Shown: one piece after another, positions 1 to 6,064 of the stretch
Position numbering within the stretch: the first letter of the stretch is position 1
How the letters are laid out: the number at the start of each line of letters is the position of its first letter
Source of the DNA: CAWDPQ01 sp049642465
GTDB taxonomy: Bacteria > Acidobacteriota > Vicinamibacteria > Vicinamibacterales > 2-12-FULL-66-21
DNA: 6,830 nt
Direction: 5' to 3'
Assembly: GCA_049642465.1 (NCBI GenBank)
Contig: JBAROV010000013.1
Coordinates: forward strand, 1-6,830
The notes under the pieces: generated by a model
Told to the model about the DNA's origin: nothing
What the model saw: the letters and a program-made list of their open reading frames with translations, nothing else
The model's database searches: none
Made by a program: the position numbers and the translations under genes

Positions 1-354
1 CCCGTTGCGCCGAGGTGCAACGCCGCCAAGTAACACCCTCGAATGTCCCGATCGAAAGTACGCTGCCGAAGACAAGGCCGGCGGGCGCGGCTGTTGCAGT
101 TTCGGCCATGCTGGCGCGAAGACGCCCCTGTGCTCGGAATTCCGTTGATTATGGTTGGCAGCACTCGTGCGATTCTGGCTGCCGGTCCAGTCAGTGAGCT
201 CTCGCGGCATGCCCCGGTCGGCATTGATCGTCCAGATATGCCAGTCTACGTCCTCCGTCTGGGAGTCGAACGCGATCTGCCGGCACCGATGCGGCTGTCG
301 ACGGTCCTGGCGAGACCACGCGACGGCGTCAACACGCGGCGCTCGGGTGTTCCC
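1..354 (-). pseudogene. PD40/TolB-like beta-propeller relic, partial
   Basis: A minus-strand frame is open from a TAG at 355-357 down to the left edge (118 codons), with no start codon that makes sense of it. Reading from the right it gives VDAVAWSR, then RQIAFDS at about 265-282, then HIWTINAD, then PRELTD. This is the order of a PD40 (WD40-like, TolB-type) propeller blade: 'AWSxDGxxIAFxS ... IWxINADGGxPRxLT'. The usual short Asp-Gly turn between WSR and RQIAF is replaced by about nine unrelated residues. After the sequence GSQN (about 170) the expected next blade ('PSWSxDG') cannot be read in this frame, so the frame has probably drifted. In acidobacteria such blades usually follow a Ser/Thr kinase domain or a CadC-type DNA-binding domain. 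The blade match is seen directly; calling it a decayed gene rather than the end of a divergent one is inference, since the rest lies outside the window. Confidence 0.5.
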
Positions 355-460
355 CTATTGAACAGACACGCCACGCGCCAGCGGTGATTCTTGCCTTCCA
401 AACCCGTTCGCCGGCTCCAGACGACGCGTTGGAAACCGTGATCGTCAGCCTTGGACATCT

Positions 461-466
461 GGGAGG
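461..466 (+). promoter_or_regulatory. Shine-Dalgarno site of the lipoprotein gene
   Basis: GGGAGG stands five bases before the ATG at 472. It is the strongest ribosome binding site in the left part of the window, and it sets the start of the lipoprotein reading frame, which is too short and broken to stand out otherwise. Confidence 0.55.
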
Positions 467-471
467 TCCCT

Positions 472-752
472 ATGAATATTCGGATCGCAGCCGTGGCAGT
501 CGCCTCGATCTTCACCGCTTACGGCTGCGGTTCCTCTTCACCGACGTCACCTACGCCTCGACGGCGACTTTGTCCACACGTTCAGATTCCGCTGCAATAA
601 CCGTGAGCACGCAGGCTCAGCCCGCTGCCGTTGAGGTCAGCCTGGTGAGTGTCGTTCCGGGAACTTCCTCCGGCGACGGCGCATCCGCGAACGCGAGCGA
701 TTACGACTCACGCGCCCGCGATCTCGTTAAACGTCGCGATCGCACTCTCTAG
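472..752 (+). pseudogene. small lipoprotein, frameshifted
   Basis: From the ATG at 472, after a good GGGAGG site, the protein begins MNIRIAAVAVASIFTAYGC: one Arg, a hydrophobic stretch and a lipobox-like TAYGC with the acylated Cys at residue 19. A Ser/Pro/Thr-rich linker (GSSSPTSPTP) follows, as in many acidobacterial lipoproteins. In this frame a stop comes after 42 residues. The frame one base back continues directly with STATLSTRSDS and AAITVSTQAQ, still Ser/Thr/Ala-rich, and runs to the TAG at 750-752. One missing base around 558 (CCT-TCG read as CCTCG) would join the two into about 93 residues. The mature domain is not one I recognise. The signal peptide and linker are clear; the single-deletion reading is inference, and a sequencing error could also explain it. 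Confidence 0.5.
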
Positions 753-895
753 ACATGGAGACCAATCGAGCGCGCCACCTGAGGCTAATGTCGGCGACGA
801 TGCGCAGGTCATCGGACGTCCGGGAAATCCGCAAAATCGAGTCCGTGTTCCTTCAGCCAGAAGGGGCGTACTGCCTGTCAGGATGAATCCGACAC

Positions 896-901
896 TAGAA
901 T
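896..901 (+). promoter_or_regulatory. candidate -10 box, possible leaderless start of the 909 gene
   Basis: TAGAAT matches the sigma-70 -10 consensus at five of six bases and ends seven bases before the ATG at 909. Transcription would then begin at or next to the start codon. There is no Shine-Dalgarno site just before that ATG (the nearest AGGA is at about 880), which fits a leaderless message. No good -35 is visible at 16-18 bases, so this is tentative. Confidence 0.35.
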
Positions 902-908
902 TGGCACC

Positions 909-1940
909 ATGAAAAGGCGGGATTTTCTGTTCGCGGCGACAGGCGCGATTGCCGGAGCCGCCGTCTGCCCGTTACGGTCGTTCGCGCAAAACCGGGTAGA
1001 TCTATCCGCCATTCGCAATCGCGACGGTTGGAGGGTGGAGCGAGACCGGATACTCGCCGGAATGCAGCTCGTGATGGGTGAACTTCCTAGAACGACAGGG
1101 CCGGGACTGCGAATCGTGTTGCTGGAAAGCGAAGAGAAGCCCGTCTTCACCCGAAGAAAGATCACCTACCTCAGTGAGCGGGGCGATAACGTCCCCGCAT
1201 ATCTGCTCATACCGAAGACCCTGAAGCGACGCGCGCCCGCGATGCTCTGCCTTCATCAGACGATCAAGGTCGGCAAAGACGAACCCGTGGGCCTGGAAGG
1301 CAACGCGAATCTGCATTACGCCAAAGAATTGGCCGAGCGCGGCTATGTCTGCATAGTGCCCGACTATCCTTACCTGGGCGAAAATGAATTCGACCCTTAC
1401 CAGCACGGCTACGTCAGCTGCACGATGAAGGGGATCGTGAATCACATGCGCGCGGTCGACGTGTTGCAATCGCTGTCGGAGGTCGACCCGACTCGCATAG
1501 GCGCAATCGGTCATTCGCTCGGCGGGCACAACACGCTCTTTGTTGCGGCGTTCGACGAGCGGGTCAAAGCGATGGTGACGAGCTGCGGCTTCACGTCGAT
1601 GCGCAAGTATGACGGCGGTTATCTGGCGGGTTGGGCGGGCAAACGCTATATGCCGCTGATCGCAGGCCGTTATGGCAATGACCCGGCGCTGATGCCTTTC
1701 GACTTTCCTCACATACTCGTCGCGCTCGCCCCACGCCCGCTCTTCATCAATGCTCCGCTGCACGACTCAAACTTCGAGGTCTCCGGCGTGAGGGACTGCG
1801 TCGATGCGGCGATGCCGGTTTACGGCAACGTGTTCAGGGCAAAAGAGCGGTTGGTTGCGACCTACCCTGATGCAGGACACGAGTTCCCCTCGAGGATAAG
1901 AGCTGCGGCGTACGAATTCCTGGATAAATGGCTGAAGTAG
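909..1940 (+). CDS. Tat-exported alpha/beta hydrolase, dienelactone hydrolase-like
   Basis: The 343-residue protein starts with a twin-arginine signal: KRRDFLF (Arg3-Arg4), a hydrophobic stretch rich in Ala and Gly, and a likely cleavage after Ala26 (SFA-Q). It should therefore fold in the cytoplasm and be exported. The mature part is a complete alpha/beta hydrolase: beta-strand/oxyanion region LCLHQ (113-117), nucleophile elbow GHSLGG with Ser203, likely acid Asp286 in APLHDSNF, and catalytic His324 in DAGHEF. The layout (cap-poor, 'VDPTRIGAIGHSLGGHN', C-terminal 'FLDKWL') fits the dienelactone hydrolase / acetyl-xylan esterase group. The substrate cannot be told from sequence; an ester or carbohydrate ester is likely. 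The ATG at 909 is chosen because the Tat motif begins immediately after it. It stands alone on its strand, and its stop abuts a kinase relic on the other strand. Confidence 0.88.
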   Translation: MKRRDFLFAATGAIAGAAVCPLRSFAQNRVDLSAIRNRDGWRVERDRILAGMQLVMGELPRTTGPGLRIVLLESEEKPVFTRRKITYLSERGDNVPAYLLIPKTLKRRAPAMLCLHQTIKVGKDEPVGLEGNANLHYAKELAERGYVCIVPDYPYLGENEFDPYQHGYVSCTMKGIVNHMRAVDVLQSLSEVDPTRIGAIGHSLGGHNTLFVAAFDERVKAMVTSCGFTSMRKYDGGYLAGWAGKRYMPLIAGRYGNDPALMPFDFPHILVALAPRPLFINAPLHDSNFEVSGVRDCVDAAMPVYGNVFRAKERLVATYPDAGHEFPSRIRAAAYEFLDKWLK

Positions 1941-2013
1941 GTGTCCGTCGGGCGGGTGCCCACTCGTGAAGCGTGCAGATGTGGGGATGGTTCAGCGTCG
2001 CCACGGCGACCAC
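1940..2013 (-). pseudogene. Ser/Thr protein kinase N-lobe fragment
   Basis: Read on the minus strand, 1966-2013 gives VVAVATLNHPHICTLH, the alpha-C to beta-4 segment of bacterial Hanks-type (PknB-like) kinases, whose usual form is 'AxAxLNHPHICTLxDVG'. The next codons read Glu-Trp, but stepping one base gives VGTRPTDT (1940-1963). One missing base at about 1963-1965 thus restores 'LHDVGTRP'. No ATP-binding loop is readable upstream (a stop lies in frame just above) and no catalytic loop is present, because the fragment runs straight into the antisense of the hydrolase 3' end. It is a short relic of a kinase gene, not a working gene. The signature is specific; how the fragment came to be here is unknown. 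Confidence 0.5.
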
Positions 2014-2209
2014 GGTGCCGCCCATCATGGACTTTTCCCATCCCAGCTACCTTCAGATCTTCCTCACAGCAAGCCTGCCCATCATGGGTCATCCACTACG
2101 ACGGTGCCAGTATGCGCGTCACCAATACGATCAAAGGATCGGGCGGGACGTGACGGATCCGAACGAGTTCCTCCGGCGCGAGTACCGCCAGCCGTGGAAG
2201 CTGACGTAG
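2014..2209 (+). other. relic-like sequence with no recognised gene
   Basis: Between the kinase relic and the first DUF1080 gene several short plus-strand frames overlap. One, ending at the TAG 2207-2209, closes with TDPNEFLRREYRQPWKLT, which reads like a genuine protein C-terminus. Another, ending at 2153, reads WVIHYDGASMRVTNTIKGSG, like a beta-strand pair of a small secreted protein. They are in different frames with no shared start or ribosome binding site. I read this as a broken gene of unknown family. The evidence is only the protein-like look of the pieces. Confidence 0.2.
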
Positions 2210-2253
2210 CGGAGTGTTCTCTGCTTTGAGTCGTCGTGATATACCTTCTGAAT

Positions 2254-2949
2254 ATGACTTGGACTCTCGCATTCATGCTCACCGCCGCCTTCTTCCAGAC
2301 GACGGCACCGAAGCCTGGCCCGTGGAAATCGCTCTTCGACGGCAAGACGATGAGCGAGTGGCGCATCTTCAAGACCGACAACGCCCCGAAGATGTGCGAC
2401 ACGGCAGGCGCGAAAGACTGCTGGGAGATTGTCGATGGCGTGCTGCAGAAGGATGGCCGGGCGAACGACATTGCTTCGAAGGAGCAGTTCGGCGACTTCG
2501 AGCTCGAACTCGAATGGAAAATCGGCGACGCCGGCAACAGCGGCGTGTTCTACCGCGGCACCGACGCGTTCAACCAGATCTACTGGAGCGCCCCTGAGTA
2601 CCAGCTCCTCGACAACGTGAACGCCGCCGACAACAAGAAGGACAATCACCTCGCCGGATCTGTCTACGACCTCTATCCAGCTCCGAAGGATGCCGCGCGG
2701 CCTGCCAACGAGTGGAACCAGACGCGCATCGTCGCGAAGGGAAGCCACGTCGAGCACTGGCTGAACAGCAAGAAGGTCGCGTCGTACGACGTCGGCACTG
2801 CCGACTGGAATGCCGCCATCAAGGCCAGCAAGTTCAATCCCGAGAAATTTCCCAGCTTCGGGAAAGCGCCGAAGGGTTATCTCGGCATCCAGGGTGATCA
2901 TCCCGGGACGCTGGCACTGCGCAACATCAGAATCCGCGAGTTGCGGTAA
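2254..2949 (+). CDS. DUF1080 protein (3-keto-disaccharide hydrolase domain), exported
   Basis: From the ATG at 2254 the protein has 231 residues. It opens with a hydrophobic export signal (TLAFMLTAAFF), then one DUF1080 domain (PF06439, a concanavalin-like jelly roll) filling the rest: FDGK (28-31), WEIVDGVL, FELELEWKI, GNSGVFYR (94-101), EYQLLD (115-120), GSVYDLYP (135-142), EWNQTRIVAKG (153-163), HWLNSKKV and GYLGIQGDHPG with LRNIRIREL at the end. All family blocks are present and in order. Some members split 3-keto-glycosides after dehydrogenation of a disaccharide; that activity here is inferred from family only. Cys48 and Cys56 near the front could pair outside the cytoplasm. An in-frame GTG at 2236 would add six residues; neither start has a good ribosome site, and I prefer the ATG. 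It converges with another DUF1080 gene 42 bases away. Confidence 0.88.
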   Translation: MTWTLAFMLTAAFFQTTAPKPGPWKSLFDGKTMSEWRIFKTDNAPKMCDTAGAKDCWEIVDGVLQKDGRANDIASKEQFGDFELELEWKIGDAGNSGVFYRGTDAFNQIYWSAPEYQLLDNVNAADNKKDNHLAGSVYDLYPAPKDAARPANEWNQTRIVAKGSHVEHWLNSKKVASYDVGTADWNAAIKASKFNPEKFPSFGKAPKGYLGIQGDHPGTLALRNIRIRELR

Positions 2950-2991
2950 GAACCGCGATCGAACGATCTGAAGGTCGCGAGGCTGCCGCGG

Positions 2992-3876
2992 CTATTTCAA
3001 GTCTCTCGCGTAGATGTTCTTCCAGTACAACTTGTCGCCGTGATACTGGAGCTCGATGTTGCCCTTGGCGGGAAGCGGCTTCGAGTAGTCCCAATAGTTC
3101 TCCATTTTCACGTTATCGACCACGAGTTGGCCGTTGAGCCAGATCGTCGTCATGTCGCTGTCGCGTTGGATGATGTGGAAGGTGTTCCAGCGGCCAGGAG
3201 GGTTGTCGGCGACGACCAGCGGATTCTTTCCGCCACCCTTGTTGTTGAAGAGCCCACCGGAGCCGAGCGGATTCGTCCAGATCTGAATCTGCGGCGCGTT
3301 CTTCAAGTACACCCCGCTGTCGGCGCCGGCTTCGATGCACCAGTCGACGTAGAGCTCGACGTCACCGTATTCTTTGACCGTCTGCAGGTTCTGCCCGCCC
3401 TTTTCCACGTGCGGGGTCAGCTTGTCCGCCTGGACGCCGTCGAAGATGAGGATGCCATCCACGACCGACCAATGCTTCAGGTACTCGTCGTTCGACTCCT
3501 TCTGCTTGGCAACTTTGTCCACCGGTGAGAGCTTCAGCAGATCGGCAGGATTGAGGCCCGCGCCGTACTTGAGCGTGCCGATGTCGATGAGCGCCTGCCA
3601 GCCGCTCAAGTCCTTGCCGTTGAAGATCGCGGTAAAGCCTTCGCGCGCGAGTGCGGCCGGCACCTTGTTGTCAGTCGGGGCGGCCGGCGACGTGCACGTG
3701 AGTGGCGGCGGCGGTGTCTGTGGTCCGCGGCCGCGGCCCCGTCCACCTTGCTGCGGTGCGGCCGGTACAGGCTCCTGCTGACCGGCAGCGGGCGCCGCGG
3801 CAGGCGGTTGCGCATGGAGCCACGGCACCGCCGCTGTAATCGTAATCGCGGCCAGCAGAAGTGCATGTCGCTCCAT
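2992..3876 (-). CDS. DUF1080 protein with Gly-Arg/Pro-rich linker, exported
   Basis: The 294-residue protein has a signal peptide (MERHALLLAA ... WLHA-Q, cut likely after Ala22), then about 55 residues of low-complexity Ala/Pro/Gln with a Gly-Arg run (GGRGRGRG, 44-51) and PPPPLTC (Cys61). One DUF1080 domain follows from about 80: FNGKDLSGW (85-93), WSVVDGIL, GDVELYVDW, ADSGVYLKN (185-193), IQIWTNP, GRWNTFHII, IWLNGQLVVDN (245-255), GNIELQYHG (272-280) and LYWKNIYARDL. Family members act outside the cytoplasm, some as 3-keto-glycoside hydrolases; this one's substrate is unknown. Compared with the convergent neighbour it lacks the 'EYQLLD/YDLYP' block and carries 'QIQIWTNPLGSGG' instead, so the two are different subfamilies rather than a recent duplicate. 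The start is supported by GAGGGG at 3885-3890, eight bases upstream of the ATG. Confidence 0.88.
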   Translation of the reverse strand: MERHALLLAAITITAAVPWLHAQPPAAAPAAGQQEPVPAAPQQGGRGRGRGPQTPPPPLTCTSPAAPTDNKVPAALAREGFTAIFNGKDLSGWQALIDIGTLKYGAGLNPADLLKLSPVDKVAKQKESNDEYLKHWSVVDGILIFDGVQADKLTPHVEKGGQNLQTVKEYGDVELYVDWCIEAGADSGVYLKNAPQIQIWTNPLGSGGLFNNKGGGKNPLVVADNPPGRWNTFHIIQRDSDMTTIWLNGQLVVDNVKMENYWDYSKPLPAKGNIELQYHGDKLYWKNIYARDLK

Positions 3877-3884
3877 CGTGTCGT

Positions 3885-3890
3885 CCCCTC
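3885..3890 (-). promoter_or_regulatory. Shine-Dalgarno site of the minus-strand DUF1080 gene
   Basis: On the minus strand this reads GAGGGG with an eight-base spacer to the ATG at 3876. It confirms the start that includes the signal peptide. Confidence 0.55.
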
Positions 3891-4410
3891 GTACTTCAGG
3901 CTGTGTCAGCGAAACCGGCGACCATGCCCTAATCGGTTCACTCGTGCGGCGCGCACCGGCTTCTTTCTTCAGCGACGGCGCGAGGCGACTGCGATGACTA
4001 TCCTCGTGGGGGAAACGCCGCTGCTGGCGTCCGGTCGAAGCTCGTTCGCGGCGGCTGACGTTGGCGAATCAGAGCGTCCCTCCGCTCGATCGCGCGCCTG
4101 AATCGCTCCGCGGGTGTGAGCGTGTCGTCACTCGTGGGACTAGTCAACCCCGCGTTGGGAATCGTGCGCACCTCGTGGTAAACCATGTGATCTTCCCCAT
4201 TGGCCATCCCGAAACTCACGGTAGGAGCGGAGTGATCGGCGAGGCGTGCGCGGGGAGCGTGCGACGTCCATCGTGCAACTACCTTATCGGTCGTCGAGTA
4301 CCTTCGGTTTACCCAAGGGGCTCCTTAAACTCGCGTGCTTACCCTAATGATGGTTTCTTTTCCTGCCTGAACTCACTTCGGCAGGCAACCGGCTCGTGCG
4401 AGCACCGCGT
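3891..4410. other. 520 bases with no convincing gene
   Basis: This separates two minus-strand genes. One minus-strand frame from a GTG at 4219 (or an ATG at 4207) to 3998 encodes up to 73 residues, including HMVYHEVRTIPNAG and LTPAERFRRAIERRDAL, the latter a plausible charged helix. It matches no family I know, has no ribosome binding site and ends in an unstructured Arg/Pro tail, so I do not call it. The promoter of the DUF1080 gene at 3876 should lie near 3900-3960, but no clear -10/-35 pair was seen. An inverted repeat CCTGCC/GGCAGG (4362-4367 with 4380-4385) sits 26 bases beyond the stop of the 4411-5418 gene. Confidence 0.4.
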
Positions 4411-5418
4411 TTAGGGCCGCCGCGCGATATCCCGGAAGAACTCGATCGTATGGCGCAAGTATTTCTCGAATTCACTCCGGTGCTGCTGCCAACAGGCCAC
4501 GTCGTCGCATCCATGTGGCGTCCGCGGCCATTCGGCGGACACTCGATAATCAAGGGACTGGAGGCTACGGACGAATTCCTGGGCAATGGGTAGGCGCGGA
4601 TCGAGCGTCCCACACATGACCAGGTACGGAACCTCGCGCGCACGCGCGGCGGCGCGCGTTTCCGCAACAGCAGCGACACGAGGGTCAAACAGGTCCCGAA
4701 GGTTATCCGGCATCTTCGATACGTTTGTGGAATCGGCCAGGAATGCGCGTGCATTCCGGACTTCGCCAATCCCCTCGACAAGAAACCTTCCGTCCGGCGT
4801 TGTCCACGTTCCGGAGGCCAGAGGGGCAACTGCCGCTACCTGTTCGGGATGGGCGAGTGCATAACGATGGGCGAACTGCCCGCCCCTCGAGTAGCCGGTA
4901 AGGAGGACCTTTGGTCGGAGGGCGTATTCCTTGCGGAGCTGCATCAGGACTTGCTCGAGGAATTCGCCTTCGCCTAGGGAGGGAAAGCGGCTCGCGTTGT
5001 AGTCGTCGTTCGAGAAACTCGGCGAGATGACGATGGCTTCGAGTCCGAACTCGGCCGTGAACCGTGCCATGCCGGCATTCGGGAACGGGATCCTACCGTG
5101 CTGACCTCCACCGTGAACCACAACCAACGCCCAATACGGCTTCGCGCGATCGAAGTTCGGTGGGAATCCCAAAAAGTATTCCCGCTGCGAACCGCCGACG
5201 GTGATGGTGCGCCGGAGGGGCAGGTATTTGGCAGTCTCACGGGAGAGCTGCTCGATCGGTTGTCTTCTCAGGTCGGTGGTGTCGCGTTCCTCCGACGTGA
5301 GAACACGCGATGTTGCGAGGAGGGCCACCACGCCAATCACGATCGCCCAGGCAACGCTGTCAGGACGCACCTGCGTAATGATTGTTGAGATGCGCACGGC
5401 GTGAGAGATGATGCTCAT
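4411..5418 (-). CDS. membrane-anchored or exported alpha/beta hydrolase, feruloyl esterase/PHB-depolymerase-like
   Basis: The 335-residue protein has one N-terminal hydrophobic segment (about 21-38, VAWAIVIGVVALLA), either an uncleaved signal anchor or a signal peptide. The catalytic domain has the oxyanion motif HGGG (102-105) in VVVHGGGQHGR, the nucleophile elbow GYSRGG with Ser177, the likely acid Asp273 in CGTLDPRLP, and His302 in TPHGCDD. The distances suit a complete esterase of the LpqC/feruloyl esterase/poly-hydroxybutyrate depolymerase kind, and 'YSRGGQFAHRYALAHPEQVAAVAPLASG' fits that group well. Cys304 and Cys309 flank the His region and could form a disulfide outside the cytoplasm. 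Substrate not assignable; ester hydrolysis is the family role. The start is supported by GAGG seven bases upstream of the ATG at 5418. It has no same-strand neighbour close enough for an operon. Confidence 0.87.
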   Translation of the reverse strand: MSIISHAVRISTIITQVRPDSVAWAIVIGVVALLATSRVLTSEERDTTDLRRQPIEQLSRETAKYLPLRRTITVGGSQREYFLGFPPNFDRAKPYWALVVVHGGGQHGRIPFPNAGMARFTAEFGLEAIVISPSFSNDDYNASRFPSLGEGEFLEQVLMQLRKEYALRPKVLLTGYSRGGQFAHRYALAHPEQVAAVAPLASGTWTTPDGRFLVEGIGEVRNARAFLADSTNVSKMPDNLRDLFDPRVAAVAETRAAARAREVPYLVMCGTLDPRLPIAQEFVRSLQSLDYRVSAEWPRTPHGCDDVACWQQHRSEFEKYLRHTIEFFRDIARRP

Positions 5419-6029
5419 GCAATCGCCTCAGCGAACAGCCCGAGGAGCCCGGCGGTTATCAGCCGTCGATACCGTCGCGTGTCCGTCGGCCGATGAAGTT
5501 CCGCGGGAGCTCAGTTTACCCCTGCGATGTGACGATCGAGCCTCGTTGTCTGTGACGAACTCCGCTTGGCGGTCGCGCCAGCAGACGCGGCCGGCGGGGT
5601 TCACCAGCGAGGGATCTGCGTCGCGCTTCACCCGGCGGGCCCTTCACCGCTTCCAGGATGCCCGCCGCCACCGACCGCACGACTGTGCTGCTACACGGTA
5701 TCCACAAATTAAGGCGGGGCCTTCCAATACTTTCCAAGAGCGGTTTTCCAGTCGCGGACGGTGTTCTCGCCGCCACTACCAAGTCCAAGTCCGCACCGCG
5801 ACTGTTCGCTCTTTGCCTCCTCGGACGTGATACGGGCTGGCGTAAGCGGATTCTGCATCGCGGGAACCGGCCATCCATGACGGAATCAGCCTCGTGTCGG
5901 CGCAATGACCGTCCAGGTCCACGTCGAGCCGGGCCACTGTTCTTTCTTTTCGGTGCTCAGCGGAGATCGGGCGGAACCGCGACATTAGCACCTCTTCGAG
6001 ACGTGGGGTGGGATAGACTCTCGCGGCAC
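5419..6029. other. 610 bases with no convincing gene
   Basis: No reading frame here looks like an intact gene. One minus-strand frame, open from 5885 to a TAA at 5709-5711 without a start, ends in NTVRDWKTALGKYWKAPP. This reads like the true C-terminus of some protein and may be a relic; it is preceded upstream by an in-frame TGA. A weak direct repeat of about 35 bases is also present (5783-5816 and 5911-5946, sharing GTCCA-GTCC and ACTGTTC). The promoter of the 4411-5418 gene should lie in the first part but is not recognisable. Confidence 0.4.
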
Positions 6030-6058
6030 TTGATTAAACCTAGCGCTAGGTTTACGAT
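6030..6058 (+). promoter_or_regulatory. hicAB promoter
   Basis: TTGATT (6030-6035) and TACGAT (6053-6058) form a sigma-70-like -35/-10 pair separated by exactly 17 bases. The -10 ends six bases before the GTG at 6065, so transcription should start at or near that codon. The spacer is filled by a perfect palindrome. Confidence 0.5.
6035..6054. promoter_or_regulatory. 20-bp perfect palindrome, likely HicB operator
   Basis: Two ten-base half-sites, TAAACCTAGC and GCTAGGTTTA, meet with no gap and no mismatch. The repeat covers the promoter spacer and touches both the -35 and -10 boxes, so a bound dimer would block RNA polymerase. HicB antitoxins, alone or with HicA, are known to repress their own promoter; that this site is bound by the HicB encoded here is inference. 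Confidence 0.6.
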
Positions 6059-6064
6059 CTCGAG

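Noticed and set aside
755..886. Short plus-strand frame of 43 codons before the Tat hydrolase
   Set aside because: No ribosome site, no recognisable motif; chance is enough to explain it.
1002..1763. Long minus-strand open frame (253 codons) opposite the Tat hydrolase
   Set aside because: It is antisense to a gene with a complete catalytic triad and signal peptide. Its protein is Arg/His-rich with no domain, as expected from the codon bias of the real gene.
2131..2901. Long minus-strand open frame (256 codons) opposite the first DUF1080 gene
   Set aside because: The opposite frame carries every DUF1080 block; this one has only a Val/Leu/Arg-rich shadow composition.
2950..2991. Bidirectional terminator between the convergent DUF1080 genes
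   Set aside because: Only a five-base CGCGA/TCGCG pairing (2954-2958 with 2975-2979) without T-runs on either side; too weak to call.
3040..3528. Plus-strand open frame (162 codons) opposite the second DUF1080 gene
   Set aside because: Shadow of the real gene; Val/Asp/Arg-rich with no family features and no ribosome site.
4362..4385. CCTGCC/GGCAGG hairpin downstream of the 4411-5418 hydrolase as an intrinsic terminator
   Set aside because: On the transcribed (minus) strand the hairpin is followed by A residues, not T; the T-rich stretch is on the wrong side.
5516..5905. Minus-strand open frame of 129 codons left of hicAB
   Set aside because: Arg/Pro/Ser-rich, no family motif, no ribosome site; typical of open frames in GC-rich non-coding DNA.
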